Shown here in pieces: positions 20,713 through 32,891 of a DNA stretch of 64,000 nt. How positions within the stretch are numbered: the first letter of the stretch is position 1; the number at the start of each line of letters is the position of its first letter. The stretch comes from Pogonophryne albipinna. Its lineage: Eukaryota > Chordata > Actinopteri > Perciformes > Artedidraconidae. Made by a program: the position numbers and the translations under genes. The DNA lies in NCBI GenBank assembly GCA_028583405.1, contig CM053252.1, positions 31,191,562-31,255,561 on the forward strand, given 5' to 3'. The notes below the pieces were generated by a model, which was given only the letters and a program-made list of their open reading frames with translations, had not been told where the DNA came from and did no database searches.

Positions 20713-23700
20713 CTGCTGCCATTTATTTCTTTATTTATTCTTATTTATTTTTTTCCGTGTTTTTGTGTTCTAACAACCACAAATCCACTGCAAACACTCT
20801 GCTAAAGCTACCATAACTGTCTGGATCTATCGACTGTGTACCTATTACCCTTACACATTCTCCGACGATCAGCTGTCACTGCTAGCTGACGATCGGCTGT
20901 CACTACTAGCCGCCGTTCAGCCGCTAGCTCCTGCGTAGCTACCAGCCATTCTCTTCAACCTGGGATCTCTGGAGCTCCATTTCCTTCTCCACATCCCCAG
21001 TCTGTCCCCTCAACTCAGCTGCTACCCAGTTTCTTGTTAGCATTTCATTGCTAGCCACTGCTGGCTTCTCAATGTAGCTGCCGCCTAGCCCCTGCTTAGC
21101 AGCTCGTAACTAGCCGCTGCTCCTCTGTGCTGCTGACATGGCTCTCTGGAAATACAACGCTCTGCAAATGTGGAATCTTGTCTGCCACAACACTCCTAAC
21201 TGCCTCACTACAATAAAATCACTTGGACTCCTTCGCCGTCCCCGCTATGTGCATAGGGCTGCACGTCGCAAGTTTGTCAACTCTGACCATGACATCCCCA
21301 CCACACAGACAGACAGGCGGTCCGTCGCACTTCGCCGACGTCATCAGAGCACACCCTACGTGCATAGCTGTAATCTGAGACCTCTCAGCTGTATCGACGT
21401 CATCAGCCCATTCACCCCCTCTGTCTCAACAACTACAAACAACAATGCAACATTCATGCTGCAGAATGTTCGATCACTGAACAAAAAAGCACCTCTGATC
21501 AATGACATTATCACTGATCATAAACTTCATTTCCTCTGCTTAACCGAAACATGGCAAACTGGACAGGATTTCCTATTACTCAACCAAGCCACACCTCCTG
21601 GCTATGTCTACCTCCAAAAGCCCCGCTCCACTGGTCGGGCGGTGGGCTGGCTGTAATATACAGTGCAGACATCTCGATCAAAGAGCTTCCTGTACCCAAC
21701 ACCACCTCACTTGAATGTCTTGCCTTCACTCTATCTGGATCAGCACAGCTCCAGGCTGTTCTTATATATCGCCCCCCCAAAGCCTCAGCCTCTGCCATCT
21801 TCCTGTCGGAACTATCTGAGCTACTCACCTCAATCTGCTCCATGTCCCAATCTACGCTCCTTCTTGGAGACTTTAACATTCATGTGGACTCACCCTGTTG
21901 CACATTTGCCTCTGACTTCCTGGCACTTCTGGACTGCTTCAATTTTGCACAGCATGTCCATGATCCCACCCATGCCAAAGGCCACACCCTGGATTTGGTA
22001 TGTACCACTGGCACAACTGCATCCCACCTGCAGTGCCTCAACCTGGCTGTCTCCGACCATCATGCCATCCTGTTCACTGTGCCTATCGCCCTCCCCAGAC
22101 AGCTTGTACTGCGGACAATTACCTACAGGAGCTTAAAATCAGTGAGCGCACCAGCCATAACCAGCCTCATAGCTAGCCACCTGGCCTCCGATCCCCCTGA
22201 CACCTCGGTTGACGGACTGGTAGCCCAGTACAACACTGCTCTTTCCCTGAGTCTCGACTCACTTGCCCCCCTCATTACTCGCACTGTCTCCTTCACCCAC
22301 TCAGCCCCCTGGTTCACCACCAGTCTCCGTGCCATGAAAGCCTCTGGCCGCCAACTGGAGCGGCTCCACAAAAGATCTGGCCTCACCGTCCATCTGGAGG
22401 CGTATAGAGAGCATGTCAAATCTTACAAGGACGCCCTCTCAAAAGCTAAGGCACACTACTACTCCTCACTCATCGGTAACCAGCAACACCACCCCCGTAT
22501 GCTCTTCTCCACCATAAACCGCCTACTCCGCCCAATTGACCCCCCCAACCCAGCAGACGCCCCCGAGCTTTGCACCAGGTTCCTTGACTTCTTTGAGGAC
22601 AAAGTCAACTCCATCCACCAGGAACTCCAAGCCTCTGCCCCATCCCATCCACATGCCACACCACCTCCAGTCACTGTTCGTTCAACTCAACACCTGCCTC
22701 AATGTTGTCTCTCCTCCTTTGCACCAGTGGATGTCACACAGGTTACCAAACTTGTCTCAAAAGCTAAGGCTACAACCTGCTCCCTCGACCCCATGCCCTC
22801 TGCCCTGGTCAAAACTTGCCTACCCATCCTCTGCTCCACCATTGTTAAAATTATCAACTCCTCCCTGGAATCAGGCAAGGTTCCCGCCGTCCTCAAGATA
22901 GCAGCTGTCACCCCCATCGTCAAAAAACCTGGTCTCGACCCCGAGGACCCCAGCAACTTCCGGCCGATCTCCAACCTTCCTTTTCTTAGCAAGATCATGG
23001 AAAGAGCAGTTGCTGCCCAACTCCACCATCATATGTCCGACCATGAGCTCTACGAACCCTTCCAATCAGGCTTCAGATCCAACCACAGCACAGAGACGGC
23101 CCTTATTAAAATAACCAATGACCTCCTCATAGCCGCCGATTCAGGCCTCGTCAGCATCCTTATCCTCCTGGACATCTCCGCCGCATTCGACACAGTCTCT
23201 CACACTATCCTACTCAACCGCCTATCCGTCTACCTTGGCCTCTCTGGTACAGCCCTCTCCTGGTTCCATTCCTACCTCTCCAACAGGCAACAGTTTGTGA
23301 CCATCGGAAAATCCAGCACTCCCCCAGCCCCCGTCAACCAAGGTGTGCCGCAAGGTTCGGTGCTCGGCCCCCTTCTATTCAACATCTACATGCTCCCCCT
23401 CGGTGAAATCATCCGCCGACATGGTCTCAACTTCCACTCCTATGCCGACGACACCCAACTCTACATCAGTACCAATCCATCATCCCAGCTACCCCCACTG
23501 TCACTTGTCAACTGCCTCCGCGACATCCAAGCCTGGATGTCAAAAAATCTACTTAAACTCAACAATAACAAAACAGAGCTCATGGTTGTGGCCCCAAAAA
23601 CACTGCTCCAGAAGGTTGGAGATCTGCTCCTCACCATCGATGGCGGCTCCATCCACCCTTCCCCTGAGGTTCGCAGCCTGGGCGTCACTCTGGACTCTAG

Positions 23701-24447
23701 CCTCACCTTCAACTCCCACATCAGGTCTACTGTCAAAACCGCTTTCTTTCACCTACGAAACATCTCCAGACTCCGGCCCTCTCTCCCCGACCCCGTTGCA
23801 GAAACATGAATTCATACCTTCATCTCCTCTCGTCTGGACTACTGCAATGGAGTTCTGTTCGGGGTCACCAGCAAAGCCCTGGACAGGCTCCAGTACGTCC
23901 AGAACTCTGCAGCCAGGCTCCTCACCCACACTAAGCCCTGGCAACACATCACCCCTACCCTCATCCACCTTCACTGGCTCCCGGTCAAGTCACGCATCCA
24001 GTACAAACTCCTCCTGCTAACTTACAAATCTCTCCACTCCCTAGCCCCTCCATACATCTCGGACCTCCTTCAGCCCTACACCCCCTCTCGTCACCTGCGG
24101 TCCTCTGACAAAGGGCGGCTCTCCATCCAGCGCTCCAAGCTGAAAACATTTGGCAACAGAGCCTTCAGTGTCGCAGCCCCCACCCTCTGGAATTCTCTCC
24201 CCTCTGCAATCAGGAATGCAGACACTCTGGACACCTTCAAAAAACACCTCAAACACCATCTGTTCACTCAGGCCTTTTGCCTCAACTAATATACAGTACT
24301 CAGCAACCTGTTCCTGTTTTGTTTTCTTCAGCCTATGTATCTGTATGATTATTATTACTTTTGTTGTCTTACTTCCCATTGTAAAGCGTCCTTGGGTTTC
24401 GTGAAAGGCGCTATATAAATTTAAATTATTATTATTATTATTATTAT
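20713..24447 (+). mobile_element. L2/Maui-type LINE, near full length
   Basis: The 5' region is GC-richer with repeated gctagc-type motifs (20860-21120), then an endonuclease-RT ORF, a 3' end gcgctatataaattt and an (ATT)n tail (24426-24447). The 5' limit is approximate and taken from the break in the older LINE. The coding part carries two lesions that I can see. Confidence 0.85.
21138..24289 (+). pseudogene. L2-type endonuclease-reverse transcriptase ORF, frameshift plus one stop
   Basis: ATG 21138. The first frame runs to 21656 with the endonuclease start NVRSLNKKAPLINDIITDH and LTETW. A one-base shift near 21640 moves to the second frame, which contains LLLGDFNIHVDS, AVSDHHAILF, NFRPISNLPFLSKIMERAV, LLDISAAFDTVSH, GVPQGSVLGPLLFNIYMLPL and the RT active site SYADDTQLY. 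An in-frame TGA lies at 23807-23809. The frame then stays open through YCNGVLFGV, LHWLPVKS and APTLWNSLPS to TAA 24287-24289. All main catalytic motifs are present. It is probably a recent copy that has lost activity. Confidence 0.88.
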
Positions 24448-25287
24448 CTGGCATAACGGCCGCATTCTAGGAGAGGATGTGGCTGTTGTGGAGGACTACA
24501 AGTACCTGGGAGTGCACTTAGATAATGGGCTGAACTGGAGGATCAACACTGACGCTGTGTACAAGAAGGGGATGAGCAGACTCTATTTTCTGAGGAAGCT
24601 GAGATCCTTCCACGTGTGCAGCAATATGCTGGAGATCTTCTAGTCTGTTGTGGCCAGTGCACTCTTCTTTGCTGCGGTCTGCTGGATGGGCAACATAAGA
24701 GCCGGTGACACCAGCAGGATCAATAAACTGATCAGGAAAGCTGGGTCTGTCATTGGCATCAAGCTGGACCCCTTTGATGCTGTGGTGGAGAGGAGGACAC
24801 TGAACAGGCTGTTGTCCATCATGGATAACCCCACCCATCCTCTCCACCTGCAGCTGGACAGTCAACGGAGCTCCTTCTCCAACAGACTGCTGCAGCTCCG
24901 CTGTCACAAGGACCGATACAGGAACACATTCCTGCCCACTGCAATAACTCTGTACAATAAATCACCTCTGGCTGGAAGAGAACTCTCTGCTCCATAGTTT
25001 CTCTTGTAATACAACCTCGCTGTACATTTTACACATATATAATCTGTTCAATATTTGATATTCCATATTCCATTGTCATATATTTTTGAATATGTATATT
25101 TGCATATATAATAACTACATGTATATTTTCTATTTCAACACGTATATTTTCTATTTTCTTTCTATTCTTGTTTATTTGTGGTTTTCTTGTATTGTAAAAT
25201 GCCTTGTCTTTTATGCTGCTGCAACAAAAACAATTTCCCAAATTGGGATCAATAAAGTACCATCTTATCTTATCTTATCTTATCTTA
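24448..25287 (+). mobile_element. Rex1-like LINE, 3' fragment with (TTATC)n tail
   Basis: 5'-truncated directly after the L2 tail. It encodes the end of ORF2, has an AT-rich 3' UTR with gggatcaataaagta (25246-25260), and ends in a (CTTAT)n tail (25262-25287). Rex1/Babar is my best guess from the SRLYFLRKLRSF and VVASALFFAAVCW blocks. Confidence 0.6.
24472..24997 (+). pseudogene. Rex1-like ORF2 C-terminal part, one stop
   Basis: The frame starts DVAVVEDYKYLGVHLDNGLN and is open to TAG 24995-24997, except for TAG 24641-24643 (in ...MLEIF*SVVAS). The end reads RNTFLPTAITLYN. This is the thumb/C-terminal region downstream of the RT active site; no catalytic motif remains. Confidence 0.75.
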
Positions 25288-25561
25288 CATCCGGACTAAA
25301 ACCACCAGACTCAGGGACAGTTTCATCCCACAGGCCATAATACTATTAAACACCTGAACTTTGAAATAACATCCATAGCATTCATCTGGCTGCTACTTAG
25401 AAATGATTTGTCTAATATATCATATTCCAATCACTTGTATAGACTCTTATTGCACTATTTCACTTTTTATTATTTTTCTTTTTGTAGGCCTATTGACTTG
25501 CACTATTTTTTCTGTGTATCTGTTTTATTGTGTTGCACTGTTGGAGTAGCCTGTGACCTAA
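25287..25561 (+). pseudogene. 3' part of the split LINE and its UTR
   Basis: Frame IRTKTTRLRDSFIPQAIILL then a stop; the 3' UTR includes gcactgttggagtagcctgt. It belongs with 20645-20712. Confidence 0.55.
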
Positions 25562-25581
25562 GGGGGGGGGGGGGGGGGGGG
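25562..25581. repeat. G20 homopolymer
   Basis: Twenty consecutive G at the border between LINE UTR and the right inverted-repeat arm. The length is likely to be error-prone, and it could form G-quadruplex. Confidence 0.9.
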
Positions 25582-26266
25582 AGGAGACGTTTGATTCCTG
25601 TTTCGAATAGTGTGCCGTCGATGGGTTTCATTCCATTTCAAAATGCTGTTTGTCGCTCGACGTAAACTTCGCGCACTGCCACTCCAACATCCAATCACAG
25701 AGCTTGAGGACAAATCACGGGGTTTGTCAAGCAAAGCACATGGTGTAGTCCCAAACGATAGCTGAGGATTCTAGGTAGTGTAGTGTCTTCGGCCATCCTA
25801 AACTGAACAAATATGTGTTTCTCCGAATCGAAGGGGAAAATTACAAAAGCATTGTACACAATTTAAACCAATCAATGTTGTGTAATCAACAAGGATGATC
25901 TGGTGTTTTTGAGTTGATGAGTAGTGCAGATATCACTGTAAAATCAATCGACAGCAAAGAGAATACTTACTTCCGGGTGTAAAATCCTCCGTTATCCAAT
26001 GGGAATGGATGTTCACATTGCTCTACGTAATACAATAAAGGGGACATGATCAAATAGGAATATAATGTTATTTTAAAAAAACGTTAACTAAAAGGGAACA
26101 ATCTATTTGACACAGCTGAAGCTCTGACCTTCCTTAAAAACTAACTAATTTAATAAAAATCACAGTTGTATTACACACAATGCACTGTTTTTTGAGAACA
26201 AAAATTAGTAAATAATGCACCATAATACATTCTGACGAAAAATAAAAATATTATGAATAAAATTGT

Positions 26267-26390
26267 TTTATTTTTATTTATCCTTTATTTATCCAGGAAT
26301 GTCCCATTGAGATACAAGATCTCTTCTTCCAGGGAGTCCTGACCAACACGGCACACAACAAGTTTCAACATAAAACAAGGGCTTAAATAA
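26267..26390. repeat. Interspersed repeat in right arm
   Basis: ttatccaggaatgtcccatt and gagatacaagatctcttc are typical of a widespread teleost repeat. It is absent from the left arm at the matching site (~18115), so it inserted after the arms formed. Confidence 0.65.
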
Positions 26391-26551
26391 AATAAAAGAA
26401 GCCTCCCGCGAGTTACTACAAGCTATAAAGTAGATTTTAAAAACGTTTTATAGAATAAAAGCTCACTGCAGGACGTTGTAGAAATGCGTGTGTGCACCAC
26501 GACAAAAGAGCCTCATTCACTTTACATTGGGGTTGTTTGCGTGGTGCAGAC

Positions 26552-27732
26552 TGGTGATGGGAATTCCGGCTCTTCTTGGTGAGCCGGATCATTTGGCTCA
26601 GCTCACCAAGAAGAGCCGGCTCTTTCGGCTCCCAAACGGCTCTTCAGTTTACCACATATTATACCTTTTAATTAAATCAAATGTAGCCCTGTTTTGACTA
26701 ATTATATGTGTACACATATATCACTTAACTTATTCAATACAACCTTTGTACTGAAGTATTCGAAAGTAAAAATTACATGTTTAATATAAATGATTTGCTG
26801 TGGCCAATTGTTTTCATTACATTTACAGACCCGTGTAACTCTCTTCATTCTTCTCTTGCTTGTAGAACCACGCTACACAAAACAGATAGCAACACCTATA
26901 ACAACTATTTAAAAAAAGGGGCTACTGTATCGACCTATATAAAGTAGCCTATATAAATATACTTTTTTTTTCAAAATACCAAAAAGATCCTGCACTTTTA
27001 GCCATGCCTCATTTCGCTCTATTTGCTCTTTCCAGCCCTGTTTTTGCAGGGGGCTGATTCGGTGAGCTGCAGCTGACCACGCCCCCTGCAGGAGAGGGGA
27101 GCGTGCTCTGAGATCAGCTGCTGGGCTGTCAGAAGAGGGGGAGAAAAAGAGATCTCCGTCCTCCGTGTTTTATTCTTATAGAAGTAAGAAGAGAAGTAAT
27201 GGGGCAGAAACTCTCCTTTTTACGCAGCGGTCCAGACATAGACATCAAACGGCGACACATATTCAGTTGCCAGTTACTTTGGCATTAGGGCAGGGATATC
27301 TAGATACTTTCCAAGGTTTGACATAATGAATTGTGCTACTTTTAAAGCAAGCAACGATGTTTTCAAATCTGTAATCAAAAAGCTCCTCAAAAACACTATC
27401 GAAGCAGTTCCTGCCGTTGCTACGTTAGTTCAAACAGTAACAACGGACTACTTTTCTTAGCGGATGCATGTCAATTTAAATCAATACATAAAACTATTTT
27501 TTAAATCAATAAAATCATTTTCTAAATCCATAAAAGCATTTCAATTAATATTGGGAGTCATGTCGTTACTTTGTTGAGAATGTGGCATAATGTGCCTTCA
27601 AGCCGATCTAGATCCCTCCGCAAAAAAAATAAAAATAAAAAACGGCTCGTTCGCGGGCGAGAGCCGGCTCCCGTCGTTCACTTAAAAGAGCCGGCTCTTT
27701 GAGCCGGCTCGTTCGCGACCGACACATCACTA
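26552..27732. mobile_element. hAT-type element, TSD gtgcagac
   Basis: Ends tggtgatggg and the mirror of tagtgatgtg. Perfect 8-bp duplications gtgcagac lie at 26544-26551 and 27733-27740. Subterminal gagccggctc/gagccggct motifs repeat several times at both ends, as expected for hAT transposase binding regions. The left arm at ~17920 shows uninterrupted sequence. 1181 bp, no transposase frame found. A 10-bp hairpin tgcagggggc/gccccctgca lies near 27045-27105. Confidence 0.92.
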
Positions 27733-27827
27733 GTGCAGACACGTAAATGTAACAAAGTTCGTGAGTCCACCATGCAATGCGGTGTTAGAGTCGTGGTGGA
27801 GTCACGCATTCTGGTGAGATCAGGTTG

Positions 27828-28550
27828 ATGTTTACAGGTGGTGTGTGGACCTCACATAGGGGGGTCAAGGGGCATGCTCACCCAGGTAGATTTATTTTTA
27901 AATATTGAAGTTAAATGCATCAATCTGGTGCATTTTGAGAGCAAAATTAAGAGATCTATGGATACATCTCTCAACACCCATATGAAACAGAACTGTAAAC
28001 AGATTTACTTTTTCTTTATGGATATTTTACAAATCACCCTTTTAAACTTTATTCTTTTTTTACTGTCATATAGTATTTCATACCTGTTTTTAATTTATTC
28101 TCTTATTTTTGTATAACTATAATGATCATATAAACGTGTGCCTCGGAAATAATTGTTTACATAAATGGTGACCAAAACGTTTGAGACCCACTGAGATAAC
28201 TTAGACTAAAGTTAACTATCTAAACACTGAGAGAGTCCTTTAGCTCACTGAGCCTCTCAGTCTGACAGGAGAGGACTCTCCTCCACTTTGTTGTTGAAAA
28301 AACTCCTTATATCCGTTAGCGTAGCTCGCTAGCACCAGAAGCTAACAACGATCTCTGGTACCGGTGCGCTCTCTCTCTCGCTGGCGCAATCACACAAAAT
28401 GGCTCGTTCCACACACACACAGAGCCAAGCTTTAATTAAATACAGAGACCCAGACGCAATACTGTACTGCATCATATTATTTTCGAATCAATAATTTTTA
28501 AAATGATTTTTTTTTTTTAAATAACCATTTTTCCTCCTGGTCTCTCGCGC
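27828..28550. other. Insertion flank right of the inverted-repeat element
   Basis: AT-rich sequence with an hAT-like terminus (gtttgagacccactg) ending at 28193, then GC-richer sequence with ctctctctctcgctgg and (CA)n near 28413. Satellite resumes at ~28553. No gene is seen; the frame at 27838-28116 has no recognisable content. Confidence 0.4.
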
Positions 28551-28552
28551 AG

Positions 28553-31500
28553 TTTTCAGTAATTAAACTAATTAATTCCATAACATGCCATGTAATTTTA
28601 AGGTAGGCTAAATATAGTTTCCCACGACCAAACATAAAAACATAAATGTTTGGAAAGAAAAGTCTTACATGTTTTGTTTCTTTGTTTCTTTCTTGATAGT
28701 CATGTGTTTATTTGGTTTTGTATTTATTTTATCCAAGCATTTGTCATTTTTGTTCTCAATGTTCTTTATCCACCATTGCAGTTGTTGAATGGAAGAAAGA
28801 TTCATTTCCATGTATTCCTTATATGTCTCAAGCAACACGTCATTCTTGTCATGTTTATAACCCACCCACCTGCCTGAATTTCTGCGCTGGCTTAGCTCTG
28901 TGGTTACATCGAACAACAATTCATCTCCAGAATTCTATCATTCTCTATCCCTTCACGGGATCGAACCACGGGCGCTGTCCAGTGTTTTCTGTCCCTCTGG
29001 TCACACATGCAAGATGCTCCGCTTCAGAAACGCGCGCGGTGGGTTATTTATGACGCTGGAGGAGGTCGGACCAAATCCGCGACGCAGACGGACCAGGTGG
29101 ATGTGACAAATGAGTTGACACAATATGGTTTTGTTATTAAATATAGTGTTTATTTGGTTTTGCATTTATTCTAAATGCATTTGTCATTTTTAATCCTCCA
29201 TATTCTTTATTCACTATGCGTTTATGGATTGGAAGAACGATACATTTCCTTTCATTCCTTATATGGATGTCACAAGCAATACGTCATTCTTGTCCTGGTT
29301 ATAATGCCACTTACTAGCAACAATCTTTGCACTAGCTCAGTGGTTACTTTGAACGACGTTTGTTCAACGTCCCTTCGCGGGATCGAACCACGGGCGCTGT
29401 CCAGTGTTTTCTGTCTCTCTGGTCTGACATGCTGTAGTCATGTAAAGGATTGTCATTCTCAGTTTATTTGGTTTTGCATTTATTCTGCATGCATTTGTCA
29501 CATTTAGTAGGCCTACTCCATATTCTTTATCCACGATGCATTTATGGACTGGAATAAAGATGAATTTCCTTTTATTCCTTATATGTCTCATGCAACACAT
29601 CATTCTTGTCATGTTTATAAAGCCACCCACCTGCCTAAACTTCCGCACTGGCTTAGCTCAGTGGTTACTTCGAACAACAATTCATCTCCAGAATTAGTAC
29701 ATTCTCTGTCCCTTCGCGGGATCAAACCACGGGTGCAGTCCAGTGTTTTCTGTCCCTCTGGTCACACATGCTTTCGTCATGTAAAGGATTTTCATAAATA
29801 CCAACATTTTACTTTCAAAAACTGTCTCAGTTTGGACATTAAAATAGTAAATACTTGAATCAGTGAAACAAAGTTGCTTTGAAAGAATATCTAATGTCGA
29901 TGTGGATTTTGTTTCAGTAATTAAACTAATTAATTCCTTAACGTGCCATGTAATTTTAAGGTACGCTAAATATAGTTTCCCACGACCAAACAAAAAAACA
30001 TAAATGTTTGGAAAGAAAAGTCTTACATGTTTTGTTTCTTTCTTTCTTTCTTGATAGTCATGTGTTTATTTTGGTTTTGTATTTTATCCAAGCATTTGTC
30101 ATTTTTTGTTCTCAATGTTCTTTATCAACGATCGCAGTTATTGACTGGAAGAAAGATTAATTTCCTTTTATTCCTTATATGTCTCAAGCAACACGCCATT
30201 CTTGTCATGTTTATAAAGCCACCCACCTGCCTAAACCTCCGCGCTGGCTTAGCTCAGTGGTTACTTCGAACAACAATTCATCTCCAGAATTCGTACGTTC
30301 TCTCTCCCTTCGCGGGATCAAACCACGGGCGCAGTCCAGTGTTTTCTGTCCCTCTGATCACACATGCTGTCATCATGTAAAGTATTCTCATAAATACCAA
30401 CATTTTACTTTCAAAAACTGTCTCAGTTTGGACATTAAAATAGTAAATACTTGAATCAGTGAAGCAAAGTTGCTTTGAAAGAATATCTAATGTCGATGTT
30501 GATTTTGTTTCAGTAATTAAACTAATTAATTCCTTAACGTGCCATGTAACTTTAAGGTAGGCTAAATATAGTTTCCCACGACCAAACATAAAAAGATAAA
30601 TGTTTGGAAAGAAAAGTCTTACATGTTTTGTTTCTTTCTTTCTTGATAGTCATGTATTTATTTTATCCAAACATTTGTCATTTTTTGTTCTCAATGTTCT
30701 TTATCAACGATTGCAGTTATTGACTGGAAGAAAGATTCATTTCCTTTCATTCCTTATATGGATGTCACAAGCAATACGTCATTCTTGTCCTGGTTATAAT
30801 GCCACTTACTAGCAACAACCTTTGCACTAGCTCAGTGGTTACTTTGAACGACGTTTGTTCAACGTCCCTTCGCGGGATCGAACCACGGGCGCTGTCAAAT
30901 GTTTTCTGTCTCTCTGGTCTGACATGCTGTCGTCATGTAAAGGATTCTCATTCTCAGTTTATTTGGTTTTGAATTTATTCTGCATGCATTTGTCATATTT
31001 AGTAGGCCTACTCCATATTCTTTATCCACGATGCATTTATGGACTGGAATAAAGATTAATTTCCTTTTATTCCTTATATGTCTCAAGCAACACGTCATTC
31101 TTGTCATGTTTATAAAGCCACCCACCTGCCTAAACCTCCGCGCTGGCTTAGCTCAGTGGTTACTTCGAACAACAATTCATCTCCAGAATTCGTACGTTCT
31201 CTCTCCCTTCGCGGGATCAAACCACGGGCGCAGTCCAGTGTTTTCTGTCCCTCTGATCACACATGCTGTCATCATGTAAAGTATTCTCATAAATACCAAC
31301 ATTTTACTTTCAAAAACTGTCTCAGTTTGGACATTAAAATAGTAAATACTTGAATCAGTGAAGCAAAGTTGCATTGAAAGAATATCTAATGTCGATGTTG
31401 ATTTTGTTTCAGTAATTAAACTAATTAATTCCTTAACGTGCCATGTAACTTTAAGGTAGGCTAAATATAGTTTCCCACGACCAAACATAAAAACATAAAT

Positions 31501-32490
31501 GTTTGGAAAGAAAAGTCTTACATGTTTTGTTTCTTTCTTTCTTTCTTGATAGTCATGTGTTTATTTGGTTTTGTATTTATTTTATCCAAGCATTTGTCAT
31601 TTTTGTTCTCAATGTTCTTTATCCACCATTGCAGTTGTTGACTGGAAGAAAGATTCATTTTCCATTTATTCCTTATATGTCTCAAGCAACAAGTCATTCT
31701 TGTCATGTTTATAACCCACCCACCTGGCTGAATTTCTGCGCTGGCTTAGCTCAGTGGTTGCTTCGAACAACAATTCATCTCCAGAATTCTATCGTTCTCT
31801 ATCCCTTCGTGGGATCAAACCACGGGCGCTGTCCATTGTTTTCTGTCCCTCTGGTCACACATGCAAGACGCTCAGCTTCTGAAACGCGCCCGGTGGGTTA
31901 TTTATGACGCGGGAGGAGGTTGGACTAAAACCGCGGCGCAGACGGACCCGGTGGATGTGACAAATGAGTTGACACAATATGGTTTTGTTATTAAATGTAG
32001 TGTTTATTTGGTTTTGCATTTATTCTACATGCATTTGTCATTTTTAATCCTCCATATTCTTTATTCACTATGCATTTATGGATTGGAAGAACGATACATT
32101 TCCTTTCATTCCTTATACTGTATGGATGTCACAAGCAATACGTCATTCTTGTCCTGGTTATAATGCCACTTACTAGCAACAACCTTTGCACTAGCTCAGT
32201 GGTTACTTTGAACGACGTTTGTTCAACGTCCCTTCGCGGGATCGAACCACGGGCGCTGTACAGTGTTTTCTGTCTCTCTGGTCTGACATGCTTCATGTAA
32301 AGGATTCTCATTCTCAGTTTATGTGGTTTTGCATTTATTCTGCATGCATTTGTCACATTTAGTAGGCCTACTCCATATTCTTTATCCACGATGCATTTAT
32401 GGACTGGAATAAAGATTAATTTCCTTTTATTCCTTATATGTCTCAAGCAACACGTCATTCTTGTCATGTTTATAAAGCCACCCACCTGCC
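28553..32490 (+). repeat. tRNA-like satellite, array 2
   Basis: Modules start at 28893 (variant tagctctgtgg), 29333, 29654, 30250, 30828, 31149, 31747 and 32192. Spacing classes are ~320, ~440-450 and ~580-600 bp. The array is cut at 32490 by the copia element. Confidence 0.93.
32486..32490. repeat. Copia target duplication, left (ctgcc)
   Basis: ctgcc directly precedes the LTR and is repeated at 37366-37370. The uninterrupted site cacctgcctaaaaatcc exists in other modules (e.g. 40518-40534). Confidence 0.95.
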
Positions 32491-32819
32491 TGTTGAGGTT
32501 TAGGATGGCAGCTTTTTCTTACGCTGCACTCGGAGAGAAATATTGGAGACGGAGACGATGAACTGTTTAGCCCTTGAGCATGATTTATTCATCTGCTTCA
32601 CAGGTGATTCCTTCGCTCAGCCGAGCTAACTTAGAAGAGAACAAACATAGATCGTGTACACGTGCATCAGGTGAACACACCCTCATTTACACGTAGCACG
32701 TAATACTACAGTGCCTCACACTGGTACAATAACAGTATTACATCCCTATAGTACAGAATAGACACAATCTCTAGTCTACATACAATAACTGAGGACATAT
32801 GTAAACATTTCCCTTAACA
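32491..32819 (-). repeat. Copia 3' LTR (element orientation)
   Basis: 329 bp, starts tgttgagg and ends cccttaaca on the plus strand. It differs from the other LTR at gagctaa[c/t]ttagaag. Confidence 0.95.
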
Positions 32820-32832
32820 CCCCCACTTGTTC
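32820..32832 (-). other. Polypurine tract of copia element
   Basis: cccccacttgttc on the plus strand reads as a G-rich purine run next to the 3' LTR, the plus-strand priming site position. Confidence 0.7.
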
Positions 32833-32891
32833 TCAGGTTGCTGTACTCCAAAAATGTAAACAAAATGAAAATGTGGACCTCCTCACACATT

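Larger units (their letters stand above)
17861..27827. mobile_element. Inverted-repeat element with long arms and nested cargo
   Basis: The left arm (17861-18642) and right arm (25690-27827) are reverse complements, both starting at the outside with caacctgatctcaccagaat. The right arm is longer because it contains an hAT element (26552-27732) and a ~120-bp repeat (26267-26390). Between the arms lie a MITE, a full-length-like L2 and a Rex1-like fragment. No transposase that would fit the arms is visible. tttac occurs just outside both ends (3 bp offset on the right), which is not enough to call a target duplication. Family unknown. Confidence 0.65.

Noticed and set aside
21580..23974. Other-frame and minus-strand ORFs in the L2 LINE
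   Set aside because: Shadows of the endonuclease-RT frame, which carries all recognisable motifs.
17548..28193. One hAT element spanning the whole insertion
   Set aside because: Termini at both points look hAT-like and face each other, but the adjacent 8 bp (ttctggtc and agataact) do not match, so a single insertion is not supported.
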